The notes beneath the pieces were generated by a model. The model ran no database searches, had not been told where the DNA came from, and saw nothing but the letters and a program-made list of their open reading frames with translations. A stretch of 64,000 nucleotides of DNA from Oceanobacillus indicireducens. Lineage in GTDB: Bacteria > Bacillota > Bacilli > Bacillales > Amphibacillaceae. The position numbers were made by a program, and so were the translations under genes. How positions within the stretch are numbered: position 1 is the stretch's first letter; every line of letters begins with the position of its first letter. Positions 45,049 to 54,911 of the stretch are shown here, piece by piece. The stretch covers positions 228,463 through 292,462 of the forward strand of contig NZ_BMOS01000001.1 in assembly GCF_014647195.1 (NCBI RefSeq), written 5' to 3'.

Positions 45049-45267
45049 ATGATTGAATTAAAAAAGTTAAATGATGAGTCATTTGCCTTAAATGCAATCT
45101 TAATTGAGCAAGTCCAAGCACTTCCAGATACGACAATCACACTAATCAACGGCAAAAAGGTAATTGTCCAAAACACAGTAGCTGAAGTACTCCACTTAAT
45201 TAAAATGTTTTATAAGGAAATCGGCTTGCAGGAAGTTTACAAACAAGTAGGTGACCAAAATGAGTAG
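45049..45267 (+). CDS. swrD: swarming/flagellar power protein SwrD (FlbD family)
   Basis: A 72-aa cytoplasmic protein of the FlbD family. In B. subtilis SwrD (YlzI) raises flagellar torque for swarming. The conserved start MIELKKLNDESFALNA and LINGKKVIVQNTVAEVLHLI identify it. The frame is closed upstream by a TAA at 45013 with no ATG, GTG or TTG between, so ATG 45049 is the start despite lacking an adjacent Shine-Dalgarno. It overlaps fliL by 8 bp. Confidence 0.92.
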   Translation: MIELKKLNDESFALNAILIEQVQALPDTTITLINGKKVIVQNTVAEVLHLIKMFYKEIGLQEVYKQVGDQNE

Positions 45268-45676
45268 ATTAGTAAAAGTTATGATCACATCTCTCGCAGT
45301 CTTATTAGTCGGAGCAATTTCCGCTTTGATTGTTGTATTGAATGTACAAGGGGCAGATGAAGAAAAAGAGCTGACGATTGATGAAGTTGTAAAATATTCT
45401 TATGAGACACCAGAAATCGTCACGGATCTGCAGGACGGGACGTTTGTCAGAATTCAATTTCAAATTGTAACAGACGGCAAAGCTGCTCATGAAGAAATAA
45501 GTTTACGAGATTTCCAACTAGTGAATATACTGATTAAGGAACTCGCTGTCATGGACGTGGAAACATTCAAAACAGGACTAGGTGATCTCGAGGCAACAAT
45601 TAAAGATAGTTTGAATGAAGTAATGACAGAAGGATCGATCACCGATGTATACACAATTGATAAAATACTGCAGTAA
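45260..45676 (+). CDS. fliL: flagellar basal-body-associated protein FliL
   Basis: Single-pass membrane protein that supports stator function. The 138-aa protein has an N-terminal membrane segment (about residues 8-29) and an extracytoplasmic FliL domain (FVRIQFQIVTDGKAAHEEI; LGDLEATIKDSLNEVM). ATG 45260 follows AGGTGA. It overlaps the end of swrD. Confidence 0.94.
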   Translation: MSRLVKVMITSLAVLLVGAISALIVVLNVQGADEEKELTIDEVVKYSYETPEIVTDLQDGTFVRIQFQIVTDGKAAHEEISLRDFQLVNILIKELAVMDVETFKTGLGDLEATIKDSLNEVMTEGSITDVYTIDKILQ

Positions 45677-45705
45677 GAACTCCTCAGAAGGAGGTGTGGA
45701 ACAAG

Positions 45706-46701
45706 ATGGAAGAAATACTGTCTCAAAATGAGATTGATGTGTTGCTTTCGGCAATCACATCCGGAGAAATGGATGCAGAAGAATTAAAGAAGGAAGAAGA
45801 AGAGAAGAAGATTCGTGTCTATGATTTCAAACGGGCATTACGGTTTTCAAAAGACCAGATTCGCAGTATTTCCAGGATCCATGAAAACTATGCCCGCATG
45901 CTGACAACTTTTCTATCTTCGCATTTACGAACCTATGTACATATAGCTGTAACCTCCGTTGATCAGGTGCCATATGAAGAATTTGTCCGGTCCATATCCT
46001 CGCTGACCGTATTAAATCTATACAGCATGTCGCCATTAAAGGGAAATTTGCTTATTGAAGTCAATCCGAATGTCGCCTATGCGCTACTTGATCGAACCTT
46101 AGGTGGAAAAGGAACTACTGTTTCAAAAACGGATAGTTTAACAGAAATTGAAGTTATTTTACTGAAGCAAATATTTGAAAAGGCAACTTATAATCTGAAA
46201 GAAGCATGGTCAACTTTGATTGAAGTTGAACCGGTTCTTGAAGAGTTTGAAGAGAATCCACAATTCATCCAAATGGTCGCACCGAATGATACAGTTGTCG
46301 TTGTATCCATGTCGGCGGCAATTGGGGAAACGACAGGCATGATTAATCTATGTATCCCACATACTTTGCTGGAACCGATTATTCCCAAGTTATCGGCTCA
46401 TTATTGGATGGATAATACCGCAGCAGAGCCGGATGAGAATGCCTACCGGAAATTAAGCAATAATTTACAAACTGCTGAAGTGGATGTTCGTGCTATTCTC
46501 GGGGAGACAACCATTTCGATCAATGAATTTTTAAAGTTGCAATCAAATGATATTATCGCGCTTAACCAGCAGATTGAAAATCCATTGTTGCTTACAGTGA
46601 ATGAGGAACCAAAATTTTATGTTCAAGCGGGTAAGCAGAAGAGAAAGATAGCTGTTCAAGTACTAGAGGAAATTAAAAAGGGGGTTAACGCCCATGAATG
46701 A
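45706..46701 (+). CDS. fliM: flagellar motor switch protein FliM
   Basis: C-ring protein that binds CheY-P. The 331-aa protein starts MEEILSQNEIDVLLSA, the CheY-binding peptide, followed by a CheC-like middle domain (MLTTFLSSHLRTYVHIAVTS) and a C-terminal SpoA domain. ATG 45706 has AAGGAGG about 11 nt upstream; GTG 45694 would overlap it. It overlaps fliY by 8 bp. Confidence 0.96.
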   Translation: MEEILSQNEIDVLLSAITSGEMDAEELKKEEEEKKIRVYDFKRALRFSKDQIRSISRIHENYARMLTTFLSSHLRTYVHIAVTSVDQVPYEEFVRSISSLTVLNLYSMSPLKGNLLIEVNPNVAYALLDRTLGGKGTTVSKTDSLTEIEVILLKQIFEKATYNLKEAWSTLIEVEPVLEEFEENPQFIQMVAPNDTVVVVSMSAAIGETTGMINLCIPHTLLEPIIPKLSAHYWMDNTAAEPDENAYRKLSNNLQTAEVDVRAILGETTISINEFLKLQSNDIIALNQQIENPLLLTVNEEPKFYVQAGKQKRKIAVQVLEEIKKGVNAHE

Positions 46702-47872
46702 TGGTATGTTATCTCAAGATGAAATTGATGCACTTCTCAATATAGGTACAGAGAAGGATGATAAACAAGAACCCGGCAACGATACTTACTTATCCGATAT
46801 AGAGATTGATACAATCGGAGAAATTGGAAATATCTCCTTTGGAAGTTCTGCCACAACCTTATCGACATTACTCAACCAGAAGGTAGAAATAACTACTCCA
46901 TCTGTAAGTATTATTGAAAATGAGGAATTGGAAAAAGAATTTACTTTCCAGCCGGTTAGTATCCAAGTTGATTATACAAAAGGCTTTACAGGAAGGAACA
47001 TCCTTGTCATAAAAGCAACGGATGCAGCGATCATTGCCGATATTATGCTAGGTGGAGATGGGAAAGAGCCGGATGAAACACTTCCAGAAATATATATAAG
47101 TGCTGTCCAAGAAGCAATGAATCAAATGATGGGAACAGCGGCCACTAGCATGTCTACCGTTTTCAATAAAAAAGTGGATATATCTCCACCACAGATTATT
47201 GAAGGTTCAATCGAATCGGAAGCGAAAGAGATTTTCCAAGAAGATGTTTATGTCAAAATATTTTTCCGTCTCATTGTTGGTGACTTAATCGATTCAAACA
47301 TGATGCAGCTCATTCCATTAGGTTTTGCTAAGGAATTAGTGGCTGACTTGCTGTCGGGTACTGCGGAAGAGCAATCCGCTGCCAAACAAGAATCGGCTGC
47401 AACGAGCACTGTGGAATTACCCACAAGAGATGCGTTTAAGTCTGAGGATGGACATCAAGCACAGGAACCTACCCGGAAACCGGAAGTGCAAAAGAAACAA
47501 ACTCAACCAACCGAATCCCAATATCTTGGCAATGCATTCGATCAAGAGCGTGCAGCAATCGAACAAGCAACGTTCTCTGAATTCGAACCTGCACCACTTT
47601 CACAAAATGAGCAGAATAACTTAGATATGTTACTCGATATCCCTCTTAAAGTGACAGTGGAGTTAGGAAAGACGAAGAAAACGATAAGGGATATTCTCGA
47701 TTTATCGCAAGGTTCTATTGTAGAATTGGATAAACTTGCGGGAGAACCAGTTGATATTTTAGTTAATGGAAAGTTGATTGCAGAAGGCGAAGTTATTGTG
47801 ATTGAAGAGAACTTCGGTGTACGGGTAACCGACATAATCAGTCAATCCGACCGAATAATGAAACTTAAATAA
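46694..47872 (+). CDS. fliY: flagellar motor switch phosphatase FliY
   Basis: C-ring component that dephosphorylates CheY-P. The 392-aa protein has an N-terminal CheY-binding peptide (MLSQDEIDALLNIG), a CheC-type phosphatase domain with two active-site helices (EIGNISFGSSATTLS and VQEAMNQMMGTAATSMS), a Gln-rich linker and a C-terminal SpoA (FliN-like) domain (MLLDIPLKVTVELGKTKKTI). Both ExxN phosphatase sites appear retained. Confidence 0.96.
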   Translation: MNDGMLSQDEIDALLNIGTEKDDKQEPGNDTYLSDIEIDTIGEIGNISFGSSATTLSTLLNQKVEITTPSVSIIENEELEKEFTFQPVSIQVDYTKGFTGRNILVIKATDAAIIADIMLGGDGKEPDETLPEIYISAVQEAMNQMMGTAATSMSTVFNKKVDISPPQIIEGSIESEAKEIFQEDVYVKIFFRLIVGDLIDSNMMQLIPLGFAKELVADLLSGTAEEQSAAKQESAATSTVELPTRDAFKSEDGHQAQEPTRKPEVQKKQTQPTESQYLGNAFDQERAAIEQATFSEFEPAPLSQNEQNNLDMLLDIPLKVTVELGKTKKTIRDILDLSQGSIVELDKLAGEPVDILVNGKLIAEGEVIVIEENFGVRVTDIISQSDRIMKLK

Positions 47873-47895
47873 ATTTATTGTAGGAGGATTAGAAA

Positions 47896-48258
47896 ATGGC
47901 TAATAAAATTTTAATTGTTGATGATGCAGCATTTATGCGTATGATGATAAAGGATATTTTAGCGAAGAATGGTTACGAAATTGTTGGGGAAGCCCAGGAC
48001 GGGAAAGAAGCAGTAGAAAAGTATAAGGAGTTACAACCCGATCTTGTAACGATGGATATTACAATGCCTGAAATGGATGGAATTACTGCGCTAAAGGAAA
48101 TCAAAAGTATTAATCCAGATGCTACGATCATTATGTGTTCAGCTATGGGGCAACAGGCGATGGTTATTGATGCAATTCAAGCGGGAGCTAAAGATTTTAT
48201 CGTAAAACCATTCCAGGCTGACCGTGTATTAGAAGCTATCCAAAAAGCTTTGAGCTAA
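47896..48258 (+). CDS. cheY: chemotaxis response regulator CheY
   Basis: Single-domain receiver of 120 aa that carries the signal from CheA to FliM. Acidic pocket Asp9 and Asp10, phosphorylation site Asp54 in TMDITMPEMDG, Ser82 and Lys104 in IVKPF are all present. AGGAGG precedes ATG 47896. The normal kinase gene cheA is missing from the operon downstream. Confidence 0.97.
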   Translation: MANKILIVDDAAFMRMMIKDILAKNGYEIVGEAQDGKEAVEKYKELQPDLVTMDITMPEMDGITALKEIKSINPDATIIMCSAMGQQAMVIDAIQAGAKDFIVKPFQADRVLEAIQKALS

Positions 48259-48264
48259 GCGTCT

Positions 48265-48912
48265 ATGTCTATGAAACCTATCGTTACGTTTTCTATAATC
48301 TTTTCAGTTTTCTTATGCGGCTTGTTTGGGGATATCAGTTATATACATGCTGAGCCGGAATATGTTGATGAATGCCTGGAAAATCCGGAACGCTGTGAAG
48401 AACAAGTGACAGAAGACGAAAGTAATGAAAATACCGAATTACTGCAACAAGAAGAACCTGGTTCCTTATTCTTTCAAATTGTTCGCTTAGTGTTTGCGTT
48501 ATTGCTTGTCGTAGGATTAATCTATGTTTTTCTCTATTTTTTAAAGAGAAGAAATAAAATCGGCAATCGTATTAAGAGTTTGGAAAATGTTGGAGGTATT
48601 CCAGTTGGTCAGAATAAAACGGTCCAACTAATCCGTTTAGGCAACAAACTTTATCTGATTGGGGTTGCTGAAAATATTACCTTACTGGAAGAGCTTGATG
48701 ATCCGACTTTAATGGAAGAGATTATGAGAGCGAAAAAAGAACAAGAGAGCGAACTGGATGCTAGTAATATACTTTCTTCAATTCTGAAAAAGAATCAGAA
48801 AGAAAAGGTGGAAGAGGATCGATTTAACCGCCTGTTCAATCAAGAACTGAATCGTCTGCAAAAAACGCGAAAATCTATTATCGAAAGAAATAAGGAAGAT
48901 AGAAATGAATGA
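48265..48912 (+). CDS. fliZ: flagellar biosynthetic protein FliO/FliZ
   Basis: Membrane chaperone for assembly of the FliP pore. The 215-aa protein starts with a signal-peptide-like segment (residues about 5-28), a short acidic Cys-containing loop (DECLENPERCEEQ), a second membrane segment (about 72-93) and a FliO domain (LENVGGIPVGQNKTVQLIRL). The start (ATG 48265 or 48271) has no good ribosome site and lies 6 bp after cheY, so it may depend on coupling. Confidence 0.9.
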   Translation: MSMKPIVTFSIIFSVFLCGLFGDISYIHAEPEYVDECLENPERCEEQVTEDESNENTELLQQEEPGSLFFQIVRLVFALLLVVGLIYVFLYFLKRRNKIGNRIKSLENVGGIPVGQNKTVQLIRLGNKLYLIGVAENITLLEELDDPTLMEEIMRAKKEQESELDASNILSSILKKNQKEKVEEDRFNRLFNQELNRLQKTRKSIIERNKEDRNE

Positions 48913-49570
48913 ATTTATTGAGATATTTTCCAGTTCAGATCCCACAAATATATCGACTTCTGTTCGCTTGATTTTATTGCTGACGGTTTTTTCACTGGCA
49001 CCAGGGATTTTAATTCTTATGACTTCTTTTACACGTATTGTCATTGTGCTTTCATTCGTTCGCACATCCCTCGCGACACAGCAAATGCCGCCCAACCAGG
49101 TGTTGATTGGTTTAGCACTATTTCTATCGTTCTTTGTCATGGCGCCTACCTTTCAAGAGGTTTATACCGAAGCACTTGACCCATTGTTCGCGGAGGAAAT
49201 TACAATGGATGAAGCTTATGAGAATGCCAGTGTACCCATGAAAGAATTTATGTCAAAGCACACCCGGCAAAAAGATCTTGCGTTATTTTTAAATTATTCA
49301 GAGGCTGAACCGCCGGAAACTATACAAGATATTCCATTAACGACATTGATTCCGGCCTTTGCAATTAGTGAACTGAAGACTGCTTTTCAGATGGGATTCA
49401 TGATTTTCATTCCATTTCTCGTTATAGATATGGCAGTTGCTAGTATTTTAATGTCCATGGGAATGATGATGCTTCCGCCGGTAATGATTTCACTACCTTT
49501 TAAAATTCTTTTATTTGTGCTTGTTGACGGTTGGTATTTAGTCACCCATTCGTTACTTACAGGGTTTTAG
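48905..49570 (+). CDS. fliP: flagellar export gate protein FliP
   Basis: Core pore protein of the flagellar type III secretion apparatus. The 221-aa protein has four hydrophobic segments and family motifs RIVIVLSFVRTSLATQQMPP and AFQMGFMIFIPFLVIDMAVA, then MGMMMLPPVMISLPFK. It overlaps fliZ by 8 bp. There is no obvious long cleaved signal peptide. Confidence 0.96.
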   Translation: MNEFIEIFSSSDPTNISTSVRLILLLTVFSLAPGILILMTSFTRIVIVLSFVRTSLATQQMPPNQVLIGLALFLSFFVMAPTFQEVYTEALDPLFAEEITMDEAYENASVPMKEFMSKHTRQKDLALFLNYSEAEPPETIQDIPLTTLIPAFAISELKTAFQMGFMIFIPFLVIDMAVASILMSMGMMMLPPVMISLPFKILLFVLVDGWYLVTHSLLTGF

Positions 49571-49600
49571 CGTGAATTTACTGGAGGAAGGTGTTCTATA

Positions 49601-49870
49601 ATGACGAGCGAATTTGTTTTAGCACTTGCTGAGCGTGGTATCTATACAATTTTACTTGTAGCAGGTCCACTGCTCATACTCGCCCTAGCGGTGGGATTAT
49701 TAGTCAGTATTTTCCAGGCAACAACACAAATTCAAGAACAGACATTAGCCTTTATTCCGAAGATCGTTGCAGTATTAATCGGGCTTATTTTTTTCGGCCC
49801 ATGGATGTTGACAACGATGGTGGAATTTGGTGCCGATATATTTCAAAATTTAAATGTACTTGTAGGGTAA
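49601..49870 (+). CDS. fliQ: flagellar export gate protein FliQ
   Basis: An 89-aa gate protein with two membrane hairpin helices (about residues 14-38 and 52-75) and the motif VSIFQATTQIQEQTLAFIPK. TGGAGGAAGG precedes ATG 49601. Standard order fliP-fliQ-fliR. Confidence 0.96.
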   Translation: MTSEFVLALAERGIYTILLVAGPLLILALAVGLLVSIFQATTQIQEQTLAFIPKIVAVLIGLIFFGPWMLTTMVEFGADIFQNLNVLVG

Positions 49871-49873
49871 GCA

Positions 49874-50653
49874 ATGCTTGAATTAATTGATTTAAACCGA
49901 CTGCCAATATTATTACTTGTTTTTGTTCGTTTGTTGTCATTTTTTATCGTTATTCCATTATTTTCTTATCGGACGATTCCAATGCCGTTCCGCATTGGAT
50001 TCAGTTTCTTTTTAGCACTCATACTTTTCCAGACAATTGATACATCCATTTTAGCGCTGGATCATACATATATTTTTCTTGTAGTGAAAGAGGCGCTTGT
50101 TGGCTTGCTGATTGGATTGATAGCTTTTATCATTGTCTCGGCATTGCAAGTTGCCGGGGGATTTGTTGATTTCCAGATGGGTTTTGCAATCGCCAATGTC
50201 GTAGATCCGCAAACAGGTGCACAAAGTCCGCTAACGGGACAATATTTTTATATGATTGCCCTCTTATTCTTACTTGCCGTGGATGGACACCATTTGATTA
50301 TTGATGGAATTTTTACAAGTTACGAATTCGTGCCAATCGATGCTTATCTTCCGCTTCAGGAGGAATCGATTGCGGAATTTATTATTCAGTCATTCAATTA
50401 TATGTTTATTATTGCTTTTCAAATGGCTATTCCCATCGTCGGCACGCTATTTCTTGTGGATATTGCGCTTGGTATTATTGCACGTACTGTACCGCAATTG
50501 AACGTATTTGTTGTCGGATTGCCGCTGAAAATATTTGTCAGCTTTATGGCGATTTTAATTTTCTTAGCCCTTTTTATGACTGCGGTAGAGAATTTATTCG
50601 GTACGATGCTTCAAACGATGCGGCAATTATTGAGGATTTTCGGAGGTGCGTAG
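49874..50653 (+). CDS. fliR: flagellar export gate protein FliR
   Basis: A 259-aa polytopic membrane protein of the export gate. Hydrophobic helices span most of it; conserved elements include VSALQVAGGFVDFQMGFAIA and VVDPQTGAQSPLTGQ. It begins 3 bp after fliQ and overlaps flhB slightly. No FliR-FlhB fusion is present. Confidence 0.95.
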   Translation: MLELIDLNRLPILLLVFVRLLSFFIVIPLFSYRTIPMPFRIGFSFFLALILFQTIDTSILALDHTYIFLVVKEALVGLLIGLIAFIIVSALQVAGGFVDFQMGFAIANVVDPQTGAQSPLTGQYFYMIALLFLLAVDGHHLIIDGIFTSYEFVPIDAYLPLQEESIAEFIIQSFNYMFIIAFQMAIPIVGTLFLVDIALGIIARTVPQLNVFVVGLPLKIFVSFMAILIFLALFMTAVENLFGTMLQTMRQLLRIFGGA

Positions 50654-50654
50654 C

Positions 50655-51743
50655 ATGCGGTTGACAATGGATTTACAGTTTTTTGCTGGAGAAAAAACTG
50701 AAAAAGCGACCCCAAAAAAACGTCAGGATGAACGGAGAAAGGGACGGGTTGCGAAAAGCCAAGATATTAATACGGCTATATTACTCGCACTTTGCTTCTT
50801 GGCTCTGTTCATTTTTGGCGGTTTTATTCTTGAAACGATGCTGACGTTCTTCATTCAAGCATTTACAAACTTCATTCATTGGGATGTGACGATTGAATCA
50901 GTTGCTACGGTCTTGAATGGGGCAACACTTGAAGCCGCGAAAATGCTTGCACCGATCATGCTGATTGCCATAATTGCTGGATTCGCCTCCAACCTTATCC
51001 AAACGAGAGGTGTATTGTTTTCAACGGAACCATTAAAATTTGATTTGAAGCGAATCGATCCGATTCAAGGTGCGAAACGGATTTTTTCAATTCGTGCTTT
51101 AGTTGAACTTTTAAAATCCCTTTTAAAAATCACTTTTATTGGTGCGATCACCTTCAGCGTAATTTGGATGTATAAAGATGAGGTTCTCATGCTAATGTTT
51201 ACAAATGCAGAGAGTGCGCTTGCATTGTTTGGAAGAGTCGCAATTATAATGGGCTTCTCTGCTACTGTCGCACTTCTTTTCTTAGCGGTACTCGATTATT
51301 TTTACCAGAGATTTGACTTTGAAAAAAATATGCGGATGTCGAAACAAGATATTAAAGATGAGTATAAGAATATGGAAGGTGATCCGCTGATCAAATCGAA
51401 AATTAAAGAGAAACAACGCATGATGGCGACGAGACGTATGATGTCGGAGGTTCCAGAAGCGGATGTTGTTATTACGAACCCGACCCATTTTGCGATTGCT
51501 CTGAAATATGATGAAGATAAAGCAAGTGCACCTTACGTGCTTGCTAAAGGTGTGGATCACACTGCGCGGAAGATCAGAGAAATTGCCGAACAACATGATA
51601 TAGCAACTGTAGAAGATAAACCTCTTGCACGATCACTCTATAGCATCGTTGAAGTTGGGGAAACAATCCCGGAAGAGTTCTATCAGGCTGTTGCGGAAAT
51701 ATTGGCATATGTGTATCAAATGGATAATAAAGCAAGATCTTGA
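50655..51743 (+). CDS. flhB: flagellar export switch protein FlhB
   Basis: Membrane gate protein whose autocleavage changes export from hook to filament substrates. The 362-aa protein has the N-terminal DLQFFAGEKTEKATPKKRQD motif, four membrane segments and the cleavage site NPTH with Asn275. GGAGGTG lies 6 nt before ATG 50655. A second, truncated FlhB-like protein (YlqH) is encoded at 24200. Confidence 0.96.
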   Translation: MRLTMDLQFFAGEKTEKATPKKRQDERRKGRVAKSQDINTAILLALCFLALFIFGGFILETMLTFFIQAFTNFIHWDVTIESVATVLNGATLEAAKMLAPIMLIAIIAGFASNLIQTRGVLFSTEPLKFDLKRIDPIQGAKRIFSIRALVELLKSLLKITFIGAITFSVIWMYKDEVLMLMFTNAESALALFGRVAIIMGFSATVALLFLAVLDYFYQRFDFEKNMRMSKQDIKDEYKNMEGDPLIKSKIKEKQRMMATRRMMSEVPEADVVITNPTHFAIALKYDEDKASAPYVLAKGVDHTARKIREIAEQHDIATVEDKPLARSLYSIVEVGETIPEEFYQAVAEILAYVYQMDNKARS

Positions 51744-51756
51744 GGAGAGACACTGA

Positions 51757-53790
51757 ATGAAGGTAAGAGATTTATCTGTACTAATTGGAGTTATTTTAAT
51801 TATTATGATGCTCGTCATCCCGCTTCCGGGTGGCGTTTTAAGTGTACTTATACTTGTGAATATTACGATTTCCTTGACTGTTATCCTTGTGGCGATGAAC
51901 ACAACGGAAGTCCTTCAGTTCTCTGTTTTTCCGACGCTTCTCCTATTAGTCACTCTATTTCGGTTAGGTTTAAACGTGTCGACAACAAGAGCAATCCTTT
52001 CAGAAGGTGATGCGGGAGGGGTTGTAGAAACATTCGGCTCTTTTGTAATTGGTGGTAATCCGCTTGTCGGGTTTGTCGTCTTTATTATTCTAGTTATTAT
52101 TAACTTTTTAGTTATTACAAAAGGTTCAGAACGGGTATCTGAAGTAGCAGCCAGATTTTCTTTGGACTCGATGCCTGGTAAGCAAATGAGTGTTGATGCA
52201 GACCTGAATGCCGGACTAATTACGGAACAAGAATCAAAAGAACGCCGGAAAAAGATAGAAAGGGAAGCAGATTTTCACGGATCAATGGACGGTGCCAGTA
52301 AATTCGTAAAAGGCGATGCAATTGCTGGAATTATCATTGTTATTATTAATATCGTTGTTGGAATTATTATCGGGATGCTCCAGATGGGATTATCCTTAAA
52401 TGAATCAGTTGAATTGTTTACTAGACTCACAGTGGGTGACGGGTTGGTCACTCAGATTCCAGCCCTCCTTATGTCAACGGCAACTGGAATTGTTGTTACC
52501 CGTGCAAGTGACGGGGAAAATTTAAGTACGGATGTGGTGAATCAAATCACTCAATATCCTAAACTTTTATACGTAGCTGCTGGAACAGTTTTCCTGCTCG
52601 GTTTAACACCGATCAACTTCTTTCTAACGACAGCACTTGCAAGTCTATTATTTTTCACCGGTTACATAATTGATAGAAAACCGGCTATACCGGATGAACT
52701 GGATGAGGAAGAAGTGGATGAGGCGGAAAGTGCCAAGCTGCATACACCGGAAAATGTTGTGAATTTAATTAACCTTGATCCGATTGAATTCGAATTCGGT
52801 TATGCACTGATCCCACTTGCCGATGCGAATCAAGGTGGAGATTTGCTAGAAAGAGTGATTATGATTCGTAGACAGCTGGCAATTGAACTTGGGATGGTTA
52901 TCCCAGTCGTGCGAATTAGAGATAATATTCAACTGAATCCAAATGAATATCGATTGAAGATCAAAGGAAATGAAGTGGCAAAAGGCGAGCTGATGCTGGA
53001 CCATTATTTAGCGATGGCACCTGATATGGATGACGATGGAATTGAAGGAATTGATACGTTGGAACCGGCCTTTGGTCTCCCTGCGAAATGGATTACGGAG
53101 GAACATAAGGATGAAGCTGAGCTTTCCGGTTATACCGTTGTAGACCCCCCATCTGTCGTCTCAACCCATATTACAGAAGTGATCAAACAGCATGCCAATA
53201 TCTTGCTAGGTAGAGAGGAAACGAAACAGCTTATCGATCACCTGAAAGAGACGAACCCGATTTTAGTTGATGAGGTTACTCCTGAGCCGCTTGCAATCGG
53301 TGATGTGCAAAAGGTATTGGCAAAACTGCTTCGGGAAAATGTCTCCATCCGTAATCTGCCGGTCATATTTGAAACATTGGCCGACTTTTCCAAGATGACG
53401 AATGATACGGAATTACTCGCGGAATATGTTAGACAATCCTTGTCGGCGCAACTGACGGAACAGTACGCAAAGCCCGACCGTACTCTTACCGTCATTACGG
53501 TATCCGGTAAAGTGGAGAAGTTGCTCGCAGAAAGTATTCAGCATACAGAGCATGGGAATTATTTATCTCTTGAACCTGATAAACAACAAGAAATAATTAC
53601 AGCGATTCATCAGGAAGTGGAGAAGCTGACACTTCAGGAAGATACAGCAATTGTTTTGTGCTCGCCTGCAATCCGAATGTATCTAAAGCAATTGCTTGAT
53701 CGGTTCTTGCCGCAAGTTGTTGTATTGTCTTATAACGAATTGGAACCGGATGTCCAGGTGCAAAGTGTAGGGGTGGTGAATATTGCGTGA
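51757..53790 (+). CDS. flhA: flagellar export protein FlhA
   Basis: Ion channel and chaperone-docking platform of the export gate. The 677-aa protein has about eight N-terminal membrane segments, the FHIPEP-type conserved cytoplasmic loop (RFSLDSMPGKQMSVDADLNA) and a large cytoplasmic domain from about residue 310. AGGAG precedes ATG 51757. It overlaps flhF by 4 bp. Confidence 0.97.
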   Translation: MKVRDLSVLIGVILIIMMLVIPLPGGVLSVLILVNITISLTVILVAMNTTEVLQFSVFPTLLLLVTLFRLGLNVSTTRAILSEGDAGGVVETFGSFVIGGNPLVGFVVFIILVIINFLVITKGSERVSEVAARFSLDSMPGKQMSVDADLNAGLITEQESKERRKKIEREADFHGSMDGASKFVKGDAIAGIIIVIINIVVGIIIGMLQMGLSLNESVELFTRLTVGDGLVTQIPALLMSTATGIVVTRASDGENLSTDVVNQITQYPKLLYVAAGTVFLLGLTPINFFLTTALASLLFFTGYIIDRKPAIPDELDEEEVDEAESAKLHTPENVVNLINLDPIEFEFGYALIPLADANQGGDLLERVIMIRRQLAIELGMVIPVVRIRDNIQLNPNEYRLKIKGNEVAKGELMLDHYLAMAPDMDDDGIEGIDTLEPAFGLPAKWITEEHKDEAELSGYTVVDPPSVVSTHITEVIKQHANILLGREETKQLIDHLKETNPILVDEVTPEPLAIGDVQKVLAKLLRENVSIRNLPVIFETLADFSKMTNDTELLAEYVRQSLSAQLTEQYAKPDRTLTVITVSGKVEKLLAESIQHTEHGNYLSLEPDKQQEIITAIHQEVEKLTLQEDTAIVLCSPAIRMYLKQLLDRFLPQVVVLSYNELEPDVQVQSVGVVNIA

Positions 53791-54911
53791 AGATAAAAAA
53801 ATATATAGCGGACACTATGCCTGAAGCGATGAATGAAATAAGAAAAGACTTCGGCCGAGAAGCGGTCATTCTTCAATCAAAAGAAATTAAACAAAAAGGC
53901 TTCCTCGGTCTGTTTCAAAAGAAAAGGATTGAGGTCATCGCCGCGCATGATCCAGATCCCATCAAGCGTGGCTCAAAGCCGCTGGAAGCTAAAGAGATTA
54001 AAATGGAACAAACGAGTAAAACTCAATCTGATCTGCAAACAATAGAACCGGTACTTAAAGAAATTAGGAATCTAAAGAATTTAATCGAACTGGAAGCGGC
54101 AAAAGATGAGACGAAGCTTCCAGCATTATATCAACTTGCGCTTCAGCAACTTCTCGATCAGGAAGTGGAAAAAACACTCGCTGAAGCAATTATTGAAAAG
54201 ACAATTAGCTTCTTAGCAGATGAGGGAAGTGAAGTGACGGAAACGAATATTGCGAATGCACTGAAACAAGTCATTCGTAATGAATTGAATGGACTGTCCT
54301 TTCAAGGTATCACAGGTGAACAGCAAATTGTTCAATTTGTCGGGCCGACTGGGGTTGGTAAAACAACAACGATTGCTAAGATTGCAGCCAAGCTTATACT
54401 ACAAGAAAAAAAGAAGGTTGCTTTTATAACAACCGATACGTATCGTATTGCTGCGGTGGAACAATTAAAAACGTATGCCCGTATTTTAAATGTTCCATTG
54501 GAAGTTGCTTACCAAGTTGATGATTATAGGCAAGCGATTGAAACGTTTACGGATTATGATGTGATTCTTGTCGATACAGCCGGAAGGAATTTTCGTGAAA
54601 AAGCTTATATCAGTCAACTTAAAGAGATGTTGGAAGATGTACCATCTATTGCAACCTATCTCGTATTGGCGCTCACCACTAAACCAAAAGACGTACAGGA
54701 CTTATTTGAACAGTTTCAGGACATTCCCCTTACAGAAATGATTTTCACGAAAATGGATGAAACGACACAGTATGGCAGTATCCTTTCGATCGCCTTAAAT
54801 AACCGCATCGGCATCGCATACTTAACCAATGGACAAGATGTTCCCGATGACTTAGTGAAACCAACTCCAACTTTAATCAGCGATCTGATTGTGGAGCAAG
54901 AAGATGACTGA
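53787..54911 (+). CDS. flhF: flagellar SRP-like GTPase FlhF
   Basis: Third SRP-type GTPase; controls flagellar number and placement. The 374-aa protein has a basic N-terminal B domain and an NG domain with [10 protein letters not shown] (P-loop 186-193), TDTYRIAAVEQLKTYA and DTAGRN. It starts at GTG 53787, overlapping the flhA stop. flhG follows with overlap, the usual pair. Confidence 0.96.
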   Translation: MKIKKYIADTMPEAMNEIRKDFGREAVILQSKEIKQKGFLGLFQKKRIEVIAAHDPDPIKRGSKPLEAKEIKMEQTSKTQSDLQTIEPVLKEIRNLKNLIELEAAKDETKLPALYQLALQQLLDQEVEKTLAEAIIEKTISFLADEGSEVTETNIANALKQVIRNELNGLSFQGITGEQQIVQFVGPTGVGKTTTIAKIAAKLILQEKKKVAFITTDTYRIAAVEQLKTYARILNVPLEVAYQVDDYRQAIETFTDYDVILVDTAGRNFREKAYISQLKEMLEDVPSIATYLVLALTTKPKDVQDLFEQFQDIPLTEMIFTKMDETTQYGSILSIALNNRIGIAYLTNGQDVPDDLVKPTPTLISDLIVEQEDD

